From: Paracoccus gahaiensis
GTDB taxonomy: Bacteria > Pseudomonadota > Alphaproteobacteria > Rhodobacterales > Rhodobacteraceae
Reading direction: 5' to 3'
Assembly (NCBI RefSeq): GCF_005048225.1
Contig: NZ_SUNI01000006.1
Span: 62,001 to 126,000 of the forward strand
DNA: 64,000 nucleotides
Part shown: positions 34,709 through 44,632 of the stretch, piece after piece
Numbering within the stretch: position 1 is the stretch's first letter
Layout of the letters: each line of letters starts with the position of its first letter
Made by a program: the position numbers and the translations under genes
The notes under the pieces: generated by a model
What the model was told of the DNA's origin: nothing
The model's database searches: none
Seen by the model: the letters and a program-made list of their open reading frames with translations, nothing else

Positions 34709-36678
34709 CACAGGGAATCCCGCCGAGACAGCATCGGGTCGAAGAGATGCCGCATCTGCAAGGCCCCCTGGTTGGTAACATGGTTGTTGTCGAAATAGAC
34801 CGTCCGACCGTTCCGAAGAACGCTGCAGGCGTTCGCATCGCAGTGCAAGGGCCAGGGGTCGATCAGGTTGATCTGTGAACCCCCTGCGACAAATGGCGCA
34901 AGCCCGGCGGCCTCGCGGGCCAGAGCACGGTCCAGCGGGACCTGCATCCGGTCCTGCGGGACGGGCTCCTTGCGGGCCAGGGCGCGGGCGACGGGAAGGG
35001 AGCCGTAATCCGGGATCACGGGAACCTGGCGCAGCACATGGACGCGGCTGCCCATGGCGGTCAGAGCGTCCAGCGTGCCCGCGACGGCGGTGGGCCAGTC
35101 GGGGCTGACCTCGATCCGGTTATGGGCATCCGCGCCGATGCCCATGCCGGTCGCGTAATAGCTCCAGCGCCCGACCAGCAGGACATCGGGGAAGGGTTGC
35201 GCGCGCAGGGCGGCCTCGATCCGGGCATTGGCGCGGCCGCAGGCGATATCCTGCACGCGGGTCGCGGCCAGCTCGCGCTTGTCGATGCCGAACATCGGCG
35301 GGCAGCCCGCGCGCCAGATCAGCAGGCCGGGCGTGCCGGCCTCGCGGGCGGCGCGGTCCAGACCCTCCTTGACCGCGCGCAGGTGGCTGTCGCCCCAGGC
35401 CAGCATCTGCGGCGGGCCCTCGGGGCCGATCGGGCAGATCTGGATGCCCGCGAAGGGGCCCGCATCGGGCGTGTGGCAGCGCGACCAGTCCTGGAGGAAA
35501 TCTTGCGACGCATGGGCATGGGTCAGCACCGCCGGGGGCCAGCGCCCGGGCAGGCCGTCGCGCAAATAGGGCCAGGCGCCCAAGGCCAGCAACAGGGCCG
35601 AGGACAGCGCCACCCCCGCCAGCAGCGGCCCGGCGGGCAGGCGGGCGGCGTTGCGGGTGGGCCGCTCGACCCACCGCCAGGTGGCATAGGCCAGACCGAC
35701 CGACAGGGCGATCAGCATGATGTTTCCCGCCAGCCCCCGCCCGGGGCCAAGCGCGAAATCCGACAGGCTGCGGATCGGCCAGTGCCACAGGTACAGCGAA
35801 TACGAGATCAGCCCCAGCCCCCGCATCGGCCCCCAGGACAAGAGCCGATTGACCGGGTTCGCGGCCTGCCCGTGGCGGATCAGCAGCAGCGTGCCCAGGA
35901 CCGGGATCAGCGCCCAGGCCCCGGGAAAGCCCGCGCCGGGCCGGATCACGATCATGCCCCCCACGACCAGCGCCAGCCCGGCCGCCGATCCGACCCAGCC
36001 CCGGCGCGGCCCCGGATGGGCCTGGGCCCAGATCGCCAGCAGGACGCCGGACAGCAGCTCCCATGCGCGGAAGGGGAACAGGAAGAAGGCCGCCGCCTGA
36101 TCGCGCGCGGTCATCCCGATCGACAGGGCCAGCGACAGCGCCGCCCCGCCGCCCAGCATCACCACCGCCAGCCAGGGCCGGCGCGCGCAGATCAGCAGGA
36201 CCAGCGGCAGGACGATGTAGAACTGCTCCTCCAGCGACAGCGACCACATGTGCAGCAGGGGCTTCTCGACCGAGCTGCTGTCGAAATAGCCCGCCTGCCG
36301 CCAGAACTGGATATTGGCGATGAACAGCGAGGCCGCGATCAGCGACTTGCCCAGCTCGCGCAGGTCATGGGGCAACAGGATCGCATAGCCGGCGGCGAAC
36401 ACGGCCAGCGCCACCACCGTCCAGGCGGGGGCCAGCCTGCGGAAGCGGCGCAGGAAGAAACGGACCGGGTCGATCCGCCCGGTGGCCGTGTATTCCCGCC
36501 ACAGGATCGCGCCGATCAGATAGCCCGACAGCACGAAGAACACGTCGACGCCGGTGAACCCGCCGGTCAGCCCGGGCAGGTCGAAGTGATACAGCACCAC
36601 GCCGCCCACCGCGACGGCGCGCAGCCCGTCGATCTCGGGGCGATAGCCCGAATCGCGGTCGACCAGCGGCGCACTCAT
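34708..36678 (-). CDS. OafA/YrhL-type acyltransferase with C-terminal SGNH domain
   Basis: 656 residues. The N-terminal acyltransferase-3 membrane domain (about residues 10-350, ten helices) begins with YRPEIDGLRAVAVGGVVLYH, with FFVLSGYLIG and SLSLEEQFYIVLP. A periplasmic SGNH domain follows (about 400-656) with LAWGDSHLRAV and the C-terminal DNNHVTNQG catalytic Asp/His pair. Such fusions O-acetylate lipopolysaccharide or capsular sugars. The start overlaps the Wzy-like gene by ATGA. It is part of the Wzx/Wzy operon. Confidence 0.9.
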   Translation of the reverse strand: MSAPLVDRDSGYRPEIDGLRAVAVGGVVLYHFDLPGLTGGFTGVDVFFVLSGYLIGAILWREYTATGRIDPVRFFLRRFRRLAPAWTVVALAVFAAGYAILLPHDLRELGKSLIAASLFIANIQFWRQAGYFDSSSVEKPLLHMWSLSLEEQFYIVLPLVLLICARRPWLAVVMLGGGAALSLALSIGMTARDQAAAFFLFPFRAWELLSGVLLAIWAQAHPGPRRGWVGSAAGLALVVGGMIVIRPGAGFPGAWALIPVLGTLLLIRHGQAANPVNRLLSWGPMRGLGLISYSLYLWHWPIRSLSDFALGPGRGLAGNIMLIALSVGLAYATWRWVERPTRNAARLPAGPLLAGVALSSALLLALGAWPYLRDGLPGRWPPAVLTHAHASQDFLQDWSRCHTPDAGPFAGIQICPIGPEGPPQMLAWGDSHLRAVKEGLDRAAREAGTPGLLIWRAGCPPMFGIDKRELAATRVQDIACGRANARIEAALRAQPFPDVLLVGRWSYYATGMGIGADAHNRIEVSPDWPTAVAGTLDALTAMGSRVHVLRQVPVIPDYGSLPVARALARKEPVPQDRMQVPLDRALAREAAGLAPFVAGGSQINLIDPWPLHCDANACSVLRNGRTVYFDNNHVTNQGALQMRHLFDPMLSRRDSL

Positions 36679-38102
36679 CGCAGGATGGTCCGCAGGGGCG
36701 CCTGCCCCGTCGCGGCGGGCATCAGCCGCGTGTCCTTCGAGGCCGCGGGCGCGGTCGCGCCGCGGGCGGCCAGCCCGGCCAGCGCGCCGGCGCTGAGCCA
36801 GCTGAGCGGCGTCACGGTGGCGTTGGGGATCAGGTCGACCAGATTGGCCGCCATGATCAGCGCCAGCCCCGCCGTCCAGCGGTCGATCCCGCCCTGCCGC
36901 GCCGCCATCCAGATCCGGATCACCGATCCGCACAGGAGCCCGAAGATCCCCACATAGCCCATCACGCCGCTCATCGTCATCACGACGATCCAGTACCCGT
37001 CGCTGACGCTGGTGAATTCGCCCGAGTTGGGGTCCACCTCCAGGTTGCGGCCCCATCCGCCCCAGCCTGCCAGCGGCTTGAGGCTGGCGCGGTCCAGCAG
37101 CACCTGCTCGTTGTTGAAGCGGAAAATCAGCGAGCGGCCGCGTTCGGCGTCCAGCGCCAGCGCGGTCTCGCCGAAGAAGGTGACCGGGAACAGCCCCAGC
37201 CACAGCAGCAGCGGATACATCAGCGCCGCCAGCGCCAGCGCCGCCGCCACCCGCACATGCCACATGGGCGGCATGAACAGCAGCAAGGGCACCATCGTCA
37301 GCGCATAGAGCATCGAGGCGACGCTCTTGCACAGGAACAGCACCCCCAGCAGATAGATCAGCGCGGCCCAGTGCCGCGTCCGCGCGGTGCCCTCCGCGTC
37401 GCGCAGCGCGACCGTCGTCGCCAGCACGCCCATCACGGCGAACAGCGCCACCCACAACCCGTGTTCCAGAAACACCATCGGGCGATAGCCGCCATAGCGG
37501 ATCGACTGGCTGAAATCATGGGCGAAGAAGCCATAGATCCACACGTTCAGCTGCGGGCTGAGGCGGATCTCCAGCAGCATCGGCAGCGAATAAACCAGCA
37601 CGGCCAGGGTCAGCGCGGTCATCCAGGCCCGGATGCCCGCGATCGATGACAGGATCATGTAGCCCAGAAGGAAGGGCAGCAGGTCCAGCATGGCGGCCAG
37701 CGTGCCGTTGATGAAGTCGAAGACGGTCAGGCCGGGGCGATAGGACACGCCCTCGATCAGCGGCTCGGGATTGGTGATGATGGTGAACATCGGCGTCAGC
37801 AGCGTCAGGCCGACCAGGAAGATGACCCATCTCTCGGGGCGCTGCCAGGGCAGGGGCGACTGCTGGCGCATCATCAGCACGCCGACGGTCGCCGCCAGCC
37901 CGGTGATCGCGTATTTGTTCATCTGCGGCAGCAGCGGCACGTTCAGCGCCACCACCGCCGGCGGCAGCAGCAGATAGCCTGCCAGCATGGTCCAGATCAC
38001 GGCCCGCGTCTGGTCCAGCCGCGAGAACAGGACAGCTGCCACGACCGGCCAGGCAGCCAGCATCATCAGCGCCAACGGATTACCCAAGACCACCCCCCAC
38101 AC
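36675..38102 (-). CDS. Wzy/O-antigen-ligase-like polysaccharide polymerase
   Basis: 475-residue membrane protein with about 11-12 helices and a large periplasmic loop (about residues 285-355, containing AERGRSLIFRFNNEQVLLDRA and WGGWGRNLE), the layout of Wzy polymerases and O-antigen ligases. It would join flipped repeat units in the periplasm. The first codon appears to be GTG at 38102, but GTG and TTG alternatives lie 3 and 5 codons further in and none has a convincing ribosome site. It is the first gene of the leftward operon and is divergent from the polyketide synthase. Confidence 0.72.
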   Translation of the reverse strand: MWGVVLGNPLALMMLAAWPVVAAVLFSRLDQTRAVIWTMLAGYLLLPPAVVALNVPLLPQMNKYAITGLAATVGVLMMRQQSPLPWQRPERWVIFLVGLTLLTPMFTIITNPEPLIEGVSYRPGLTVFDFINGTLAAMLDLLPFLLGYMILSSIAGIRAWMTALTLAVLVYSLPMLLEIRLSPQLNVWIYGFFAHDFSQSIRYGGYRPMVFLEHGLWVALFAVMGVLATTVALRDAEGTARTRHWAALIYLLGVLFLCKSVASMLYALTMVPLLLFMPPMWHVRVAAALALAALMYPLLLWLGLFPVTFFGETALALDAERGRSLIFRFNNEQVLLDRASLKPLAGWGGWGRNLEVDPNSGEFTSVSDGYWIVVMTMSGVMGYVGIFGLLCGSVIRIWMAARQGGIDRWTAGLALIMAANLVDLIPNATVTPLSWLSAGALAGLAARGATAPAASKDTRLMPAATGQAPLRTILR

Positions 38103-38251
38103 ACTGGGCCATCGCCTATGCGAAAAGGCACCCTATTTCCATACACTTTCGTTTAAATTAACATGCATTGGACTGGCGGGTTTGGTAAAGCTTTGGTCGC
38201 AGGTTCACATGGTATGTCCTGGTCTGCCGATGCCTCTCGGTACCGGGGATA
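38103..38251. promoter_or_regulatory. Divergent promoter between the wzy-like and PKS operons
   Basis: This 149-bp gap must drive both the leftward polysaccharide operon and the rightward PKS operon. It contains a distinct AT-rich island at about 38137-38170 (including GTTTAAATTAAC and ATGCAT), unusual against the surrounding high GC. I could not assign -35/-10 boxes with confidence. Confidence 0.5.
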
Positions 38252-41200
38252 ATGAGTTGTCAGTCAGGGGAGGCGATCTTGTCCAGGATCCCAGCCAACA
38301 CGCAAGATATCGCCATCGTCGGTTTCGGCCTTGATTTGCCCGGCGCGGGCGATCCCGACCGCTATTGGCTCAACCTGCGGGAGGGCGTGGAATCGATCCG
38401 CGACCTGACCCCGGACGACCTGCGCGACGCCGGCGAATCACCGGCGCGAATCGGCCATCCCGATTATGTCGCCCGCGCCTCGCTTCTGGACGGGTTCGAT
38501 CAGTTCGATGCCGAATTCTTCGGCTTCAGCCCCAAGGACGCGGCGGTGATGGACCCCCAGCACCGCAAGTTCCTGGAAACCTGCTGGCATGCGCTGGAAC
38601 ATGCGGGCCACCGGCCCGACGATCTGGGCGCGGTCGGGGTCTGGGCCGGCTGCGGCATGGGCAGCTATTTCTCGGTCAACATCTGCTCGAACCGCGATCT
38701 GGTCGAGGAGACCGGGCTGTTCCTTCTGCGCCATACCGGCAACGACAAGGATTTCCTGTCCACCCGCGTCAGCTATACCTTCGATCTGCGCGGCCCGAGC
38801 GTGTCGGTGCAGACCGCCTGCTCGACCTCGCTGGTGGCAGTCCATGCGGCCTGCCAGGCGCTGAACGCGGGCGATTGCGACGCGGCGCTGGCGGGCGGCG
38901 TGACCATCGAGCTGCCGCAGGGGCGCGGCTATCTGTACAAGCCCAACGAGATCCTGTCGCCCGACGGCCATTGCCGCGCCTTCGACCATCGCAGCGAGGG
39001 CACGGTCTTCGGCAGCGGCGCCGCCGTCGTGCTGCTGCGGCGCCTGTCGGACGCGCTGGCCGACGGCGACCACATCTGGGCGGTCATCAAGGGCAGCGCG
39101 ATCAACAATGACGGCTCGGCCAAGGCGGGCTATCTGGCGCCCTCGGTCGAGGGGCAGGCGGCGGCCATCGCCGAGGCGCATCTGCTGTCGGGCGTCGATG
39201 CCGCGACCATCGACTATGTCGAATGCCACGGCACCGGCACCCGGCTTGGCGACCCGATCGAGGTCGCGGCGCTGACGGAGGCCTTTTCCATGGGACAGGG
39301 CGGCGGGCGCACCGGCCTCGGCTCGGTCAAGACCAATATCGGGCATCTGGACACGGCGGCGGGCACGGCGGGGCTGATCAAGGTCGCCCTGTCGCTCTAT
39401 CACCGCGAGATCCCCCCCAGCCTGAACTTCGAGGCGCCGAACCCGGTCATCGACTTCGAGGGCACGCCCTTCCATGTCGTGGCCGACCGGATGCCCTGGC
39501 CCGAGACGCCGGGCCGTCCGGCGCGGGCGGCGGTGAACTCGCTCGGCGTGGGCGGCACCAATGCGCATGTCGTGCTCGAGGCCGCGCCCGAACGCGCCGC
39601 ATCCGAAGAGTCCGACTGGCCGGTGCAGCCGCTGGTCGTCTCGGGCCGCAGCCGGGCGGCGCTGGATGCCAATGCCGCGGCGCTCGCCGCCTGGCTGCGC
39701 GCCAATCCCGATACCGATCTGGCCGACGTGGCCTTCACCCTGCAGCAGGGCCGCAAGACCTTCGACAAGCGCCGCGTGCTTGTGGCGGCGGATGCGACCG
39801 AGGCCGCAGACCTGCTGGAGCGCGGCGACCCGCGCCGCGTCTTCACCCATGACCGCCCGGCGGGCACGCCCAAGCTCGCCTTCCTCTTCCCCGGCGGCGG
39901 CGCACAATCGGTGCACATGGCGCGCGGCCTCTATGAGACCGAGCCCGTCTTCCGCGACTGGATGGACCGGGGCCTTGCGGTGCTGGAGCGCCTGACGGGC
40001 CGCGATCCGCGCCCCCTGTGGCTGCCCGAACCGGGCGCCGAGGCCGAGGCCGCGCAGGCGCTGAACCGCCCCTCGGTCCAGCTGCCGCTGATCATGATCG
40101 TGGAATATGCGCTGGCGCAGCTGTGGATCAGCTGGGGCGCCGCCCCCAAGGCGCTGGCCGGTCATTCCATGGGCGAGAACACCGCCGCCTGCCTGGCCGG
40201 GGTCATCGGCTTCGAGGATTGCATCGCGCTGGTCGAACTGCGCGGGCGCCTGTTCGACACGGTGGCGCCGGGCGGCATGCTGAGCGTGCCGCTGCCGGTC
40301 GAGGAGCTGCTGGCCGAGGCGGGCGAGGGGCTGGATCTGGCCGCCGACAACGCGCCGGGCCTGTCGGTCGTCTCGGGCCCGCAGGACCGCATCGCGGCGT
40401 TGCAGGCGCGGCTGGAGGCGCGCGGCATCGACTGCGCGCGCATCGCCATCGACATCGCCGCCCATTCGCGGATGCTGGACCCGATCCTGCCGGAATTCGA
40501 GGCGTTCCTGCGCTCCATCACCCTGTCGGCGCCGCAAATCCCGCTGCTGTCCAACCGTACCGGCGACTGGATGACCGACGCGCAGGCGACCGATCCGCGC
40601 TATTGGGTGGAGCACCTGCGCCATTCGGTCGATTTCCGCGGCTGCCTGACCACGCTGCGCGCCGATCCCGACCGGGTCTTCCTGGAGGTCGGGCCGGGCC
40701 GCGCCATGTCGGCGCTGGCCCAGGCCAATGGCGCCGCCCCCGACCGCGTCATCAGCAGCCTGCGCCATCCCGAGCAGAAGATCGACGACGACGCCTTCTT
40801 CCTGATGGGCTTCGCGCGGCTCTGGGCCGTGGGGCTGCCTCTGGACTGGTCGCCGATCTGGGGCGAGGGGCGGCAGCGCGTGCCGCTGCCCGGCTATGCC
40901 TTCCAGAGCCGGCGCTATTTCATCGAACCCGCCACCGCCGAGGCCTCGAGCGCCGCGAACGACACCGCGCCGCTGCGCCTGCCCGAGACCGAGGGCTGGG
41001 CCTGGCGCCCCGCCTGGCGCCTGTCGGCCCCCGATGTGGAGCTGGACGCCAAGGGCGCGCCGCAGGGCGACACCGCGCGCTGGCTGGTGCTGGCCGATGA
41101 CAGCGGGCTGGCCGATGCGGTCATCGCGCAACTGCGCCGCGCCGGGCACGAGGTCGTCACCCTGCGCCCCGGCGACTGCTTCGCGCAGCCCGGCGCGGAC

Positions 41201-44200
41201 GACTTCATCCTGGCGCCCGAGAACGGCGCCTCGGATTTCGAGTTGCTGATCGCCGCGCTGGTGGCGCAGAACCGGCTGCCGCAGCGCATCGTCAGCTTCT
41301 GGCTGGTGCCCGATGCCAGCCGGGCGGGCGCGCGGGCGGGCTTCAGCCCCTTCCACCGGCATCTGGAGCAGGGCTTCAACACGATGCTGCACCTGATCCG
41401 CGCGCTGGCGGGCGAAGGGGCAGGGCAGCCGGTCGATCTGGTCGCCATCACCGCCGATGCGCAGCGCACCGGCACCGAATCCGTGCGCAATCCTGAAAAG
41501 GCGATGGTGTTGGGCCCTCTGGCCGTGGGGATGCGCGAATTTCCTTGGCTGTCGGCGCGCAGCATCGATCTGGCCGCGCAATCCGACATGGCGGCGCTGG
41601 CGCCGCGCCTGGTCGAGGACCTGATGGATCCCGCGCCGCCCGCCCGCACCGCCTGGCGCGACGGGCGCCGGCTGGCGCGCCATCTGGTGCCCGCCCCCCT
41701 GCCCGAGGGGGACGTGCCCGCCTTCGGGCCGGGCGACGTGGTGCTGATCACCGGGGGCCTGGGCGGCATCGCCCTGACGCTGGCCCGGCATGTGGCCGCT
41801 CAGGGCGCCGCCGTGGCGCTGCTGTCGCGCCGCCCCCTGCCGCCCGAGGCCGAATGGGACGCGCGCATCGCCGCCGATCCCGACCACCGGCTGGCCCAGC
41901 AGATGACCGCCCTGCGCGCGCTCCGCGCCTCGGGCGCGCGGCTGGCGCTGGACGCCGCCGACGTGACCGATGCATCTGCCCTGACGCAGGCCGTGGCCCG
42001 CCTGCGCGAGCAGCTGGGTCCGATCACCGACCTGATCCATGCGGCGGGGCTGGTGGCCGACGCCCCCATGCAGGTCAAGTCCAGCGCCGAGATCGAGGAC
42101 GTGCTGGCCCCCAAGGTCCATGGCACCCGCAATCTGGCGCTGGTCTTTGCCAAGGCGCCGCCGCGCCGGACCGTGCTGTTCGCGTCGACCTCGACCGAGA
42201 TCGCGGCGACCGGGCAGGTCGATTACGTGGCCGCCAACGAATACCTGAACGCGGTGGCCGCAATGCAGCCCCCCGCCTTCGGGCAGGTCACCGCCGTGAA
42301 CTGGGGGATCTGGGCGGATGTCGGCATGGCTGCCGAGGCGCTGACGGGGCGCCGCGATGTCGCGGCGCCGGTGCCGGTGTCCCAGCCCCTGCTGTCGGCC
42401 CGCACCGAGCAGGGCGGGGTCGAGCGTCTGACCGGCCGGCTGTCCTCGGATGACTGGATCATCGCCGAACACCGCACCCGCGACGGCGTGGCGCTGTTGC
42501 CCGGCACCGGCATGATCGAACTGGCCGCCCAGGCCCTGCAGGCCACCGGACGGGCGGGGGGCGCATGGGCGCTGAACGACCTGACCTTCCTGCACCCGCT
42601 GATCGTGGGTCCGGGCGAGACGCGCGACATCACCGTGACGCTGACCCCCGACGAGGGCAGCACCGCCTTCCTGCTGGAAGCCGATTTCGGCGCAGGCCCG
42701 GTTCCCGTGGCCGAGGCGCGGATCGATGCCGCCGACCGGCCCGGCCCGGCGCTGGATGCCGACGCGCTGCGCGCCGCGATGACCGTCGATCAGGCCCCCA
42801 CCGGGCATGCGCTGGAATCGGCGCAGGAGGGCCAGCTGGCCTTCGGTCCCCGCTGGCGGGTGCTGCGCGCCACCTGGCTGTCGCCCGCGACCTCCGAGGG
42901 GCTGGCCGAGCTGCGCCTGTCGCGCGACGGGCAGGCCGATCTGGACCAGGGCTATATCCTGCATCCGGCGCTGATGGACATCGCCACCGGATGGGCCATG
43001 TCGCTGATCGAGGGCTATGACCGCGCCCAGCTGTGGGTGCCGCTGTCCTATCGCGCGCTGGCGGTCCATGCGCCGCTGCCCGCCGAGATCCTCAGCCATG
43101 TGCGGCTCAGCCATGCCTCGGACGGCTATGCCAGCTTCGACGTGACGCTGGCCGATCCGCAGGGCAATGTGCGGGTCCGGATCGAGGGGCTGACCCTGCG
43201 CCGCCTGGAAGGCGCGCCCGCTATGCTGCTGACCGTGCAGCAGGCCGGGTCGCGCCCCGTGTCCCATCCCGGCCACATGCCGGGGCAGGACCGGCTGGCG
43301 CGCATGGTCTCGCAGGGCATTCCGCCGGGTCAGGGGCCGCTGCTGCTGGATCGCGCGCTGCGGTCGGGGCTGGGGCAGGTCGCCATCTCCAGCATGGACC
43401 TGCCGCAGCTGATCGCGCAGGAAACGCGCGCCAGCCGCGCCCGCGAGACCGGGGCCGCCACCGCCTTCGAACGTCCCGAGATGGACCACGATTATGTCGA
43501 GCCGCGCAGCGATCTGGAGCGCAGCCTGGCCGGGTTCTTCCGCGAGCTGCTGGGCGTGCAGCAGGTGGGGGTCGAGGACGGCTTCTTCGATCTGGGGGGG
43601 CATTCGCTGATCGCGGTGCGGCTGTTCTCGATGATCCGCAAGGCCTACGGTCTGGACCTGCCGCTGGCCACGCTTTTCGAGGCGCCGAACGTGGCCGCGC
43701 TGGCCACGCTGATCGAGGGCCGCATCGGGGTGCGTCCCGACGCCCCGGCGGGTGCCGTGGCCACGACCGCCCCGGCGGCGCAGGGCTTCACGCATCTCAT
43801 CTCGATGAGCCAGGGCGCCGCCGGCGGCGGACGGCCCCTGTTCATCGTCGCGGGCATGTTCGGCAACGTGCTGAACCTGCGATCCCTGGCGCAGCGCCTG
43901 TCGCCCGACCGCCCGGTCTGGGGCCTGCAGGCGCAGGGGCTGTTCGGCGATGCAGCCCCCCATGGCACCCTGGCCGAGGCCGCTACCAGCTGCCTGGCCG
44001 AGATCCGCCAGATCCAGCCCGAGGGCCCCTATCTGATCGCGGGCTTCTCGGGCGGCGGGCTGACCGCGCTGGAGATCGCGCGCCAGGCCGCCGAGGCGGG
44101 CGAGGCGACGGCGCGGCTGATCCTTCTGGACACGCCGGTGCCGATGCGTCCCACCCTGTCGCGCCGCGACCGACTGATGATCCGCGCCGCCGAAATCCGC

Positions 44201-44632
44201 GAGGAGGGCGCGGGCTTTGCCGCCCGCTGGCTGCGCGACAAGCTGGCCCATCGCCGCGCGCAGCGCCGCCCCTCGGGCGACGCCGAGGCCACGGGCTTTC
44301 ACAACGCCGCCATCCATGCGGCCTTCCTGTCGGCCTTGCCGCGGTTCCGGATGGAGCCCTGGCACGGCCCGGTGACGCTGTACCGGCCCCGGCTGGACCG
44401 GCGCTTCAAGGTCTCGAACGGGATGCATGTCAGCGCCGCGCGGGAATACGTGTTCGAGGACAACCTGTGGTCCCCCTGGATGCCCGACCTGACGGTGACC
44501 GAGGTGCCCGGCGATCACGACAGCATGGTGCTGGAGCCCTGCGTGCGGGTCCTGTCCGCCCGGATGCGCGACGAGCTGGCCGCGGCCGACCGCGCCGCTC
44601 TGCCCGCGCTGATGCAGAGGGCTGCGGAGTGA
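38252..44632 (+). CDS. Type I polyketide synthase, KS-AT-KR-DH-ACP-TE
   Basis: 2126-residue modular synthase. The ketosynthase (about 15-435) has Cys190, His326 and His365. The acyltransferase has nucleophile Ser639 in GHSMGEN. A ketoreductase nucleotide site VVLITGGLGGIA starts near residue 1163, with a Y..AN active site (DYVAANEY). A dehydratase-like double hotdog (about 1390-1650) has EHRTRDGVALLPGTG and HPALMD. The ACP has attachment Ser1785 in LGGHSL, and the thioesterase has Ser1933 (GFSGGG) and VPGDHDS. The DH lies after the KR, the reverse of the usual modular order. A TTG at 38279 preceded by GGGGAGG is a credible alternative start. Each intact motif suggests one round of condensation with partial reduction and release. 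Confidence 0.92.
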   Translation: MSCQSGEAILSRIPANTQDIAIVGFGLDLPGAGDPDRYWLNLREGVESIRDLTPDDLRDAGESPARIGHPDYVARASLLDGFDQFDAEFFGFSPKDAAVMDPQHRKFLETCWHALEHAGHRPDDLGAVGVWAGCGMGSYFSVNICSNRDLVEETGLFLLRHTGNDKDFLSTRVSYTFDLRGPSVSVQTACSTSLVAVHAACQALNAGDCDAALAGGVTIELPQGRGYLYKPNEILSPDGHCRAFDHRSEGTVFGSGAAVVLLRRLSDALADGDHIWAVIKGSAINNDGSAKAGYLAPSVEGQAAAIAEAHLLSGVDAATIDYVECHGTGTRLGDPIEVAALTEAFSMGQGGGRTGLGSVKTNIGHLDTAAGTAGLIKVALSLYHREIPPSLNFEAPNPVIDFEGTPFHVVADRMPWPETPGRPARAAVNSLGVGGTNAHVVLEAAPERAASEESDWPVQPLVVSGRSRAALDANAAALAAWLRANPDTDLADVAFTLQQGRKTFDKRRVLVAADATEAADLLERGDPRRVFTHDRPAGTPKLAFLFPGGGAQSVHMARGLYETEPVFRDWMDRGLAVLERLTGRDPRPLWLPEPGAEAEAAQALNRPSVQLPLIMIVEYALAQLWISWGAAPKALAGHSMGENTAACLAGVIGFEDCIALVELRGRLFDTVAPGGMLSVPLPVEELLAEAGEGLDLAADNAPGLSVVSGPQDRIAALQARLEARGIDCARIAIDIAAHSRMLDPILPEFEAFLRSITLSAPQIPLLSNRTGDWMTDAQATDPRYWVEHLRHSVDFRGCLTTLRADPDRVFLEVGPGRAMSALAQANGAAPDRVISSLRHPEQKIDDDAFFLMGFARLWAVGLPLDWSPIWGEGRQRVPLPGYAFQSRRYFIEPATAEASSAANDTAPLRLPETEGWAWRPAWRLSAPDVELDAKGAPQGDTARWLVLADDSGLADAVIAQLRRAGHEVVTLRPGDCFAQPGADDFILAPENGASDFELLIAALVAQNRLPQRIVSFWLVPDASRAGARAGFSPFHRHLEQGFNTMLHLIRALAGEGAGQPVDLVAITADAQRTGTESVRNPEKAMVLGPLAVGMREFPWLSARSIDLAAQSDMAALAPRLVEDLMDPAPPARTAWRDGRRLARHLVPAPLPEGDVPAFGPGDVVLITGGLGGIALTLARHVAAQGAAVALLSRRPLPPEAEWDARIAADPDHRLAQQMTALRALRASGARLALDAADVTDASALTQAVARLREQLGPITDLIHAAGLVADAPMQVKSSAEIEDVLAPKVHGTRNLALVFAKAPPRRTVLFASTSTEIAATGQVDYVAANEYLNAVAAMQPPAFGQVTAVNWGIWADVGMAAEALTGRRDVAAPVPVSQPLLSARTEQGGVERLTGRLSSDDWIIAEHRTRDGVALLPGTGMIELAAQALQATGRAGGAWALNDLTFLHPLIVGPGETRDITVTLTPDEGSTAFLLEADFGAGPVPVAEARIDAADRPGPALDADALRAAMTVDQAPTGHALESAQEGQLAFGPRWRVLRATWLSPATSEGLAELRLSRDGQADLDQGYILHPALMDIATGWAMSLIEGYDRAQLWVPLSYRALAVHAPLPAEILSHVRLSHASDGYASFDVTLADPQGNVRVRIEGLTLRRLEGAPAMLLTVQQAGSRPVSHPGHMPGQDRLARMVSQGIPPGQGPLLLDRALRSGLGQVAISSMDLPQLIAQETRASRARETGAATAFERPEMDHDYVEPRSDLERSLAGFFRELLGVQQVGVEDGFFDLGGHSLIAVRLFSMIRKAYGLDLPLATLFEAPNVAALATLIEGRIGVRPDAPAGAVATTAPAAQGFTHLISMSQGAAGGGRPLFIVAGMFGNVLNLRSLAQRLSPDRPVWGLQAQGLFGDAAPHGTLAEAATSCLAEIRQIQPEGPYLIAGFSGGGLTALEIARQAAEAGEATARLILLDTPVPMRPTLSRRDRLMIRAAEIREEGAGFAARWLRDKLAHRRAQRRPSGDAEATGFHNAAIHAAFLSALPRFRMEPWHGPVTLYRPRLDRRFKVSNGMHVSAAREYVFEDNLWSPWMPDLTVTEVPGDHDSMVLEPCVRVLSARMRDELAAADRAALPALMQRAAE

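Noticed and set aside
34708..37455. A longer N terminus for the acyltransferase reaching into the Wzy-like gene
   Set aside because: The added region is out of frame with the Wzy-like protein and unrelated to acyltransferases; the ATG at 36678 begins the typical YRPEIDGLRA motif within 15 residues.
38438..44518. A 2026-codon open frame antisense to the PKS gene
   Set aside because: Its translation is arginine/glycine/histidine-rich with no motifs, and it mirrors codon-position GC bias of the real PKS gene on the other strand.
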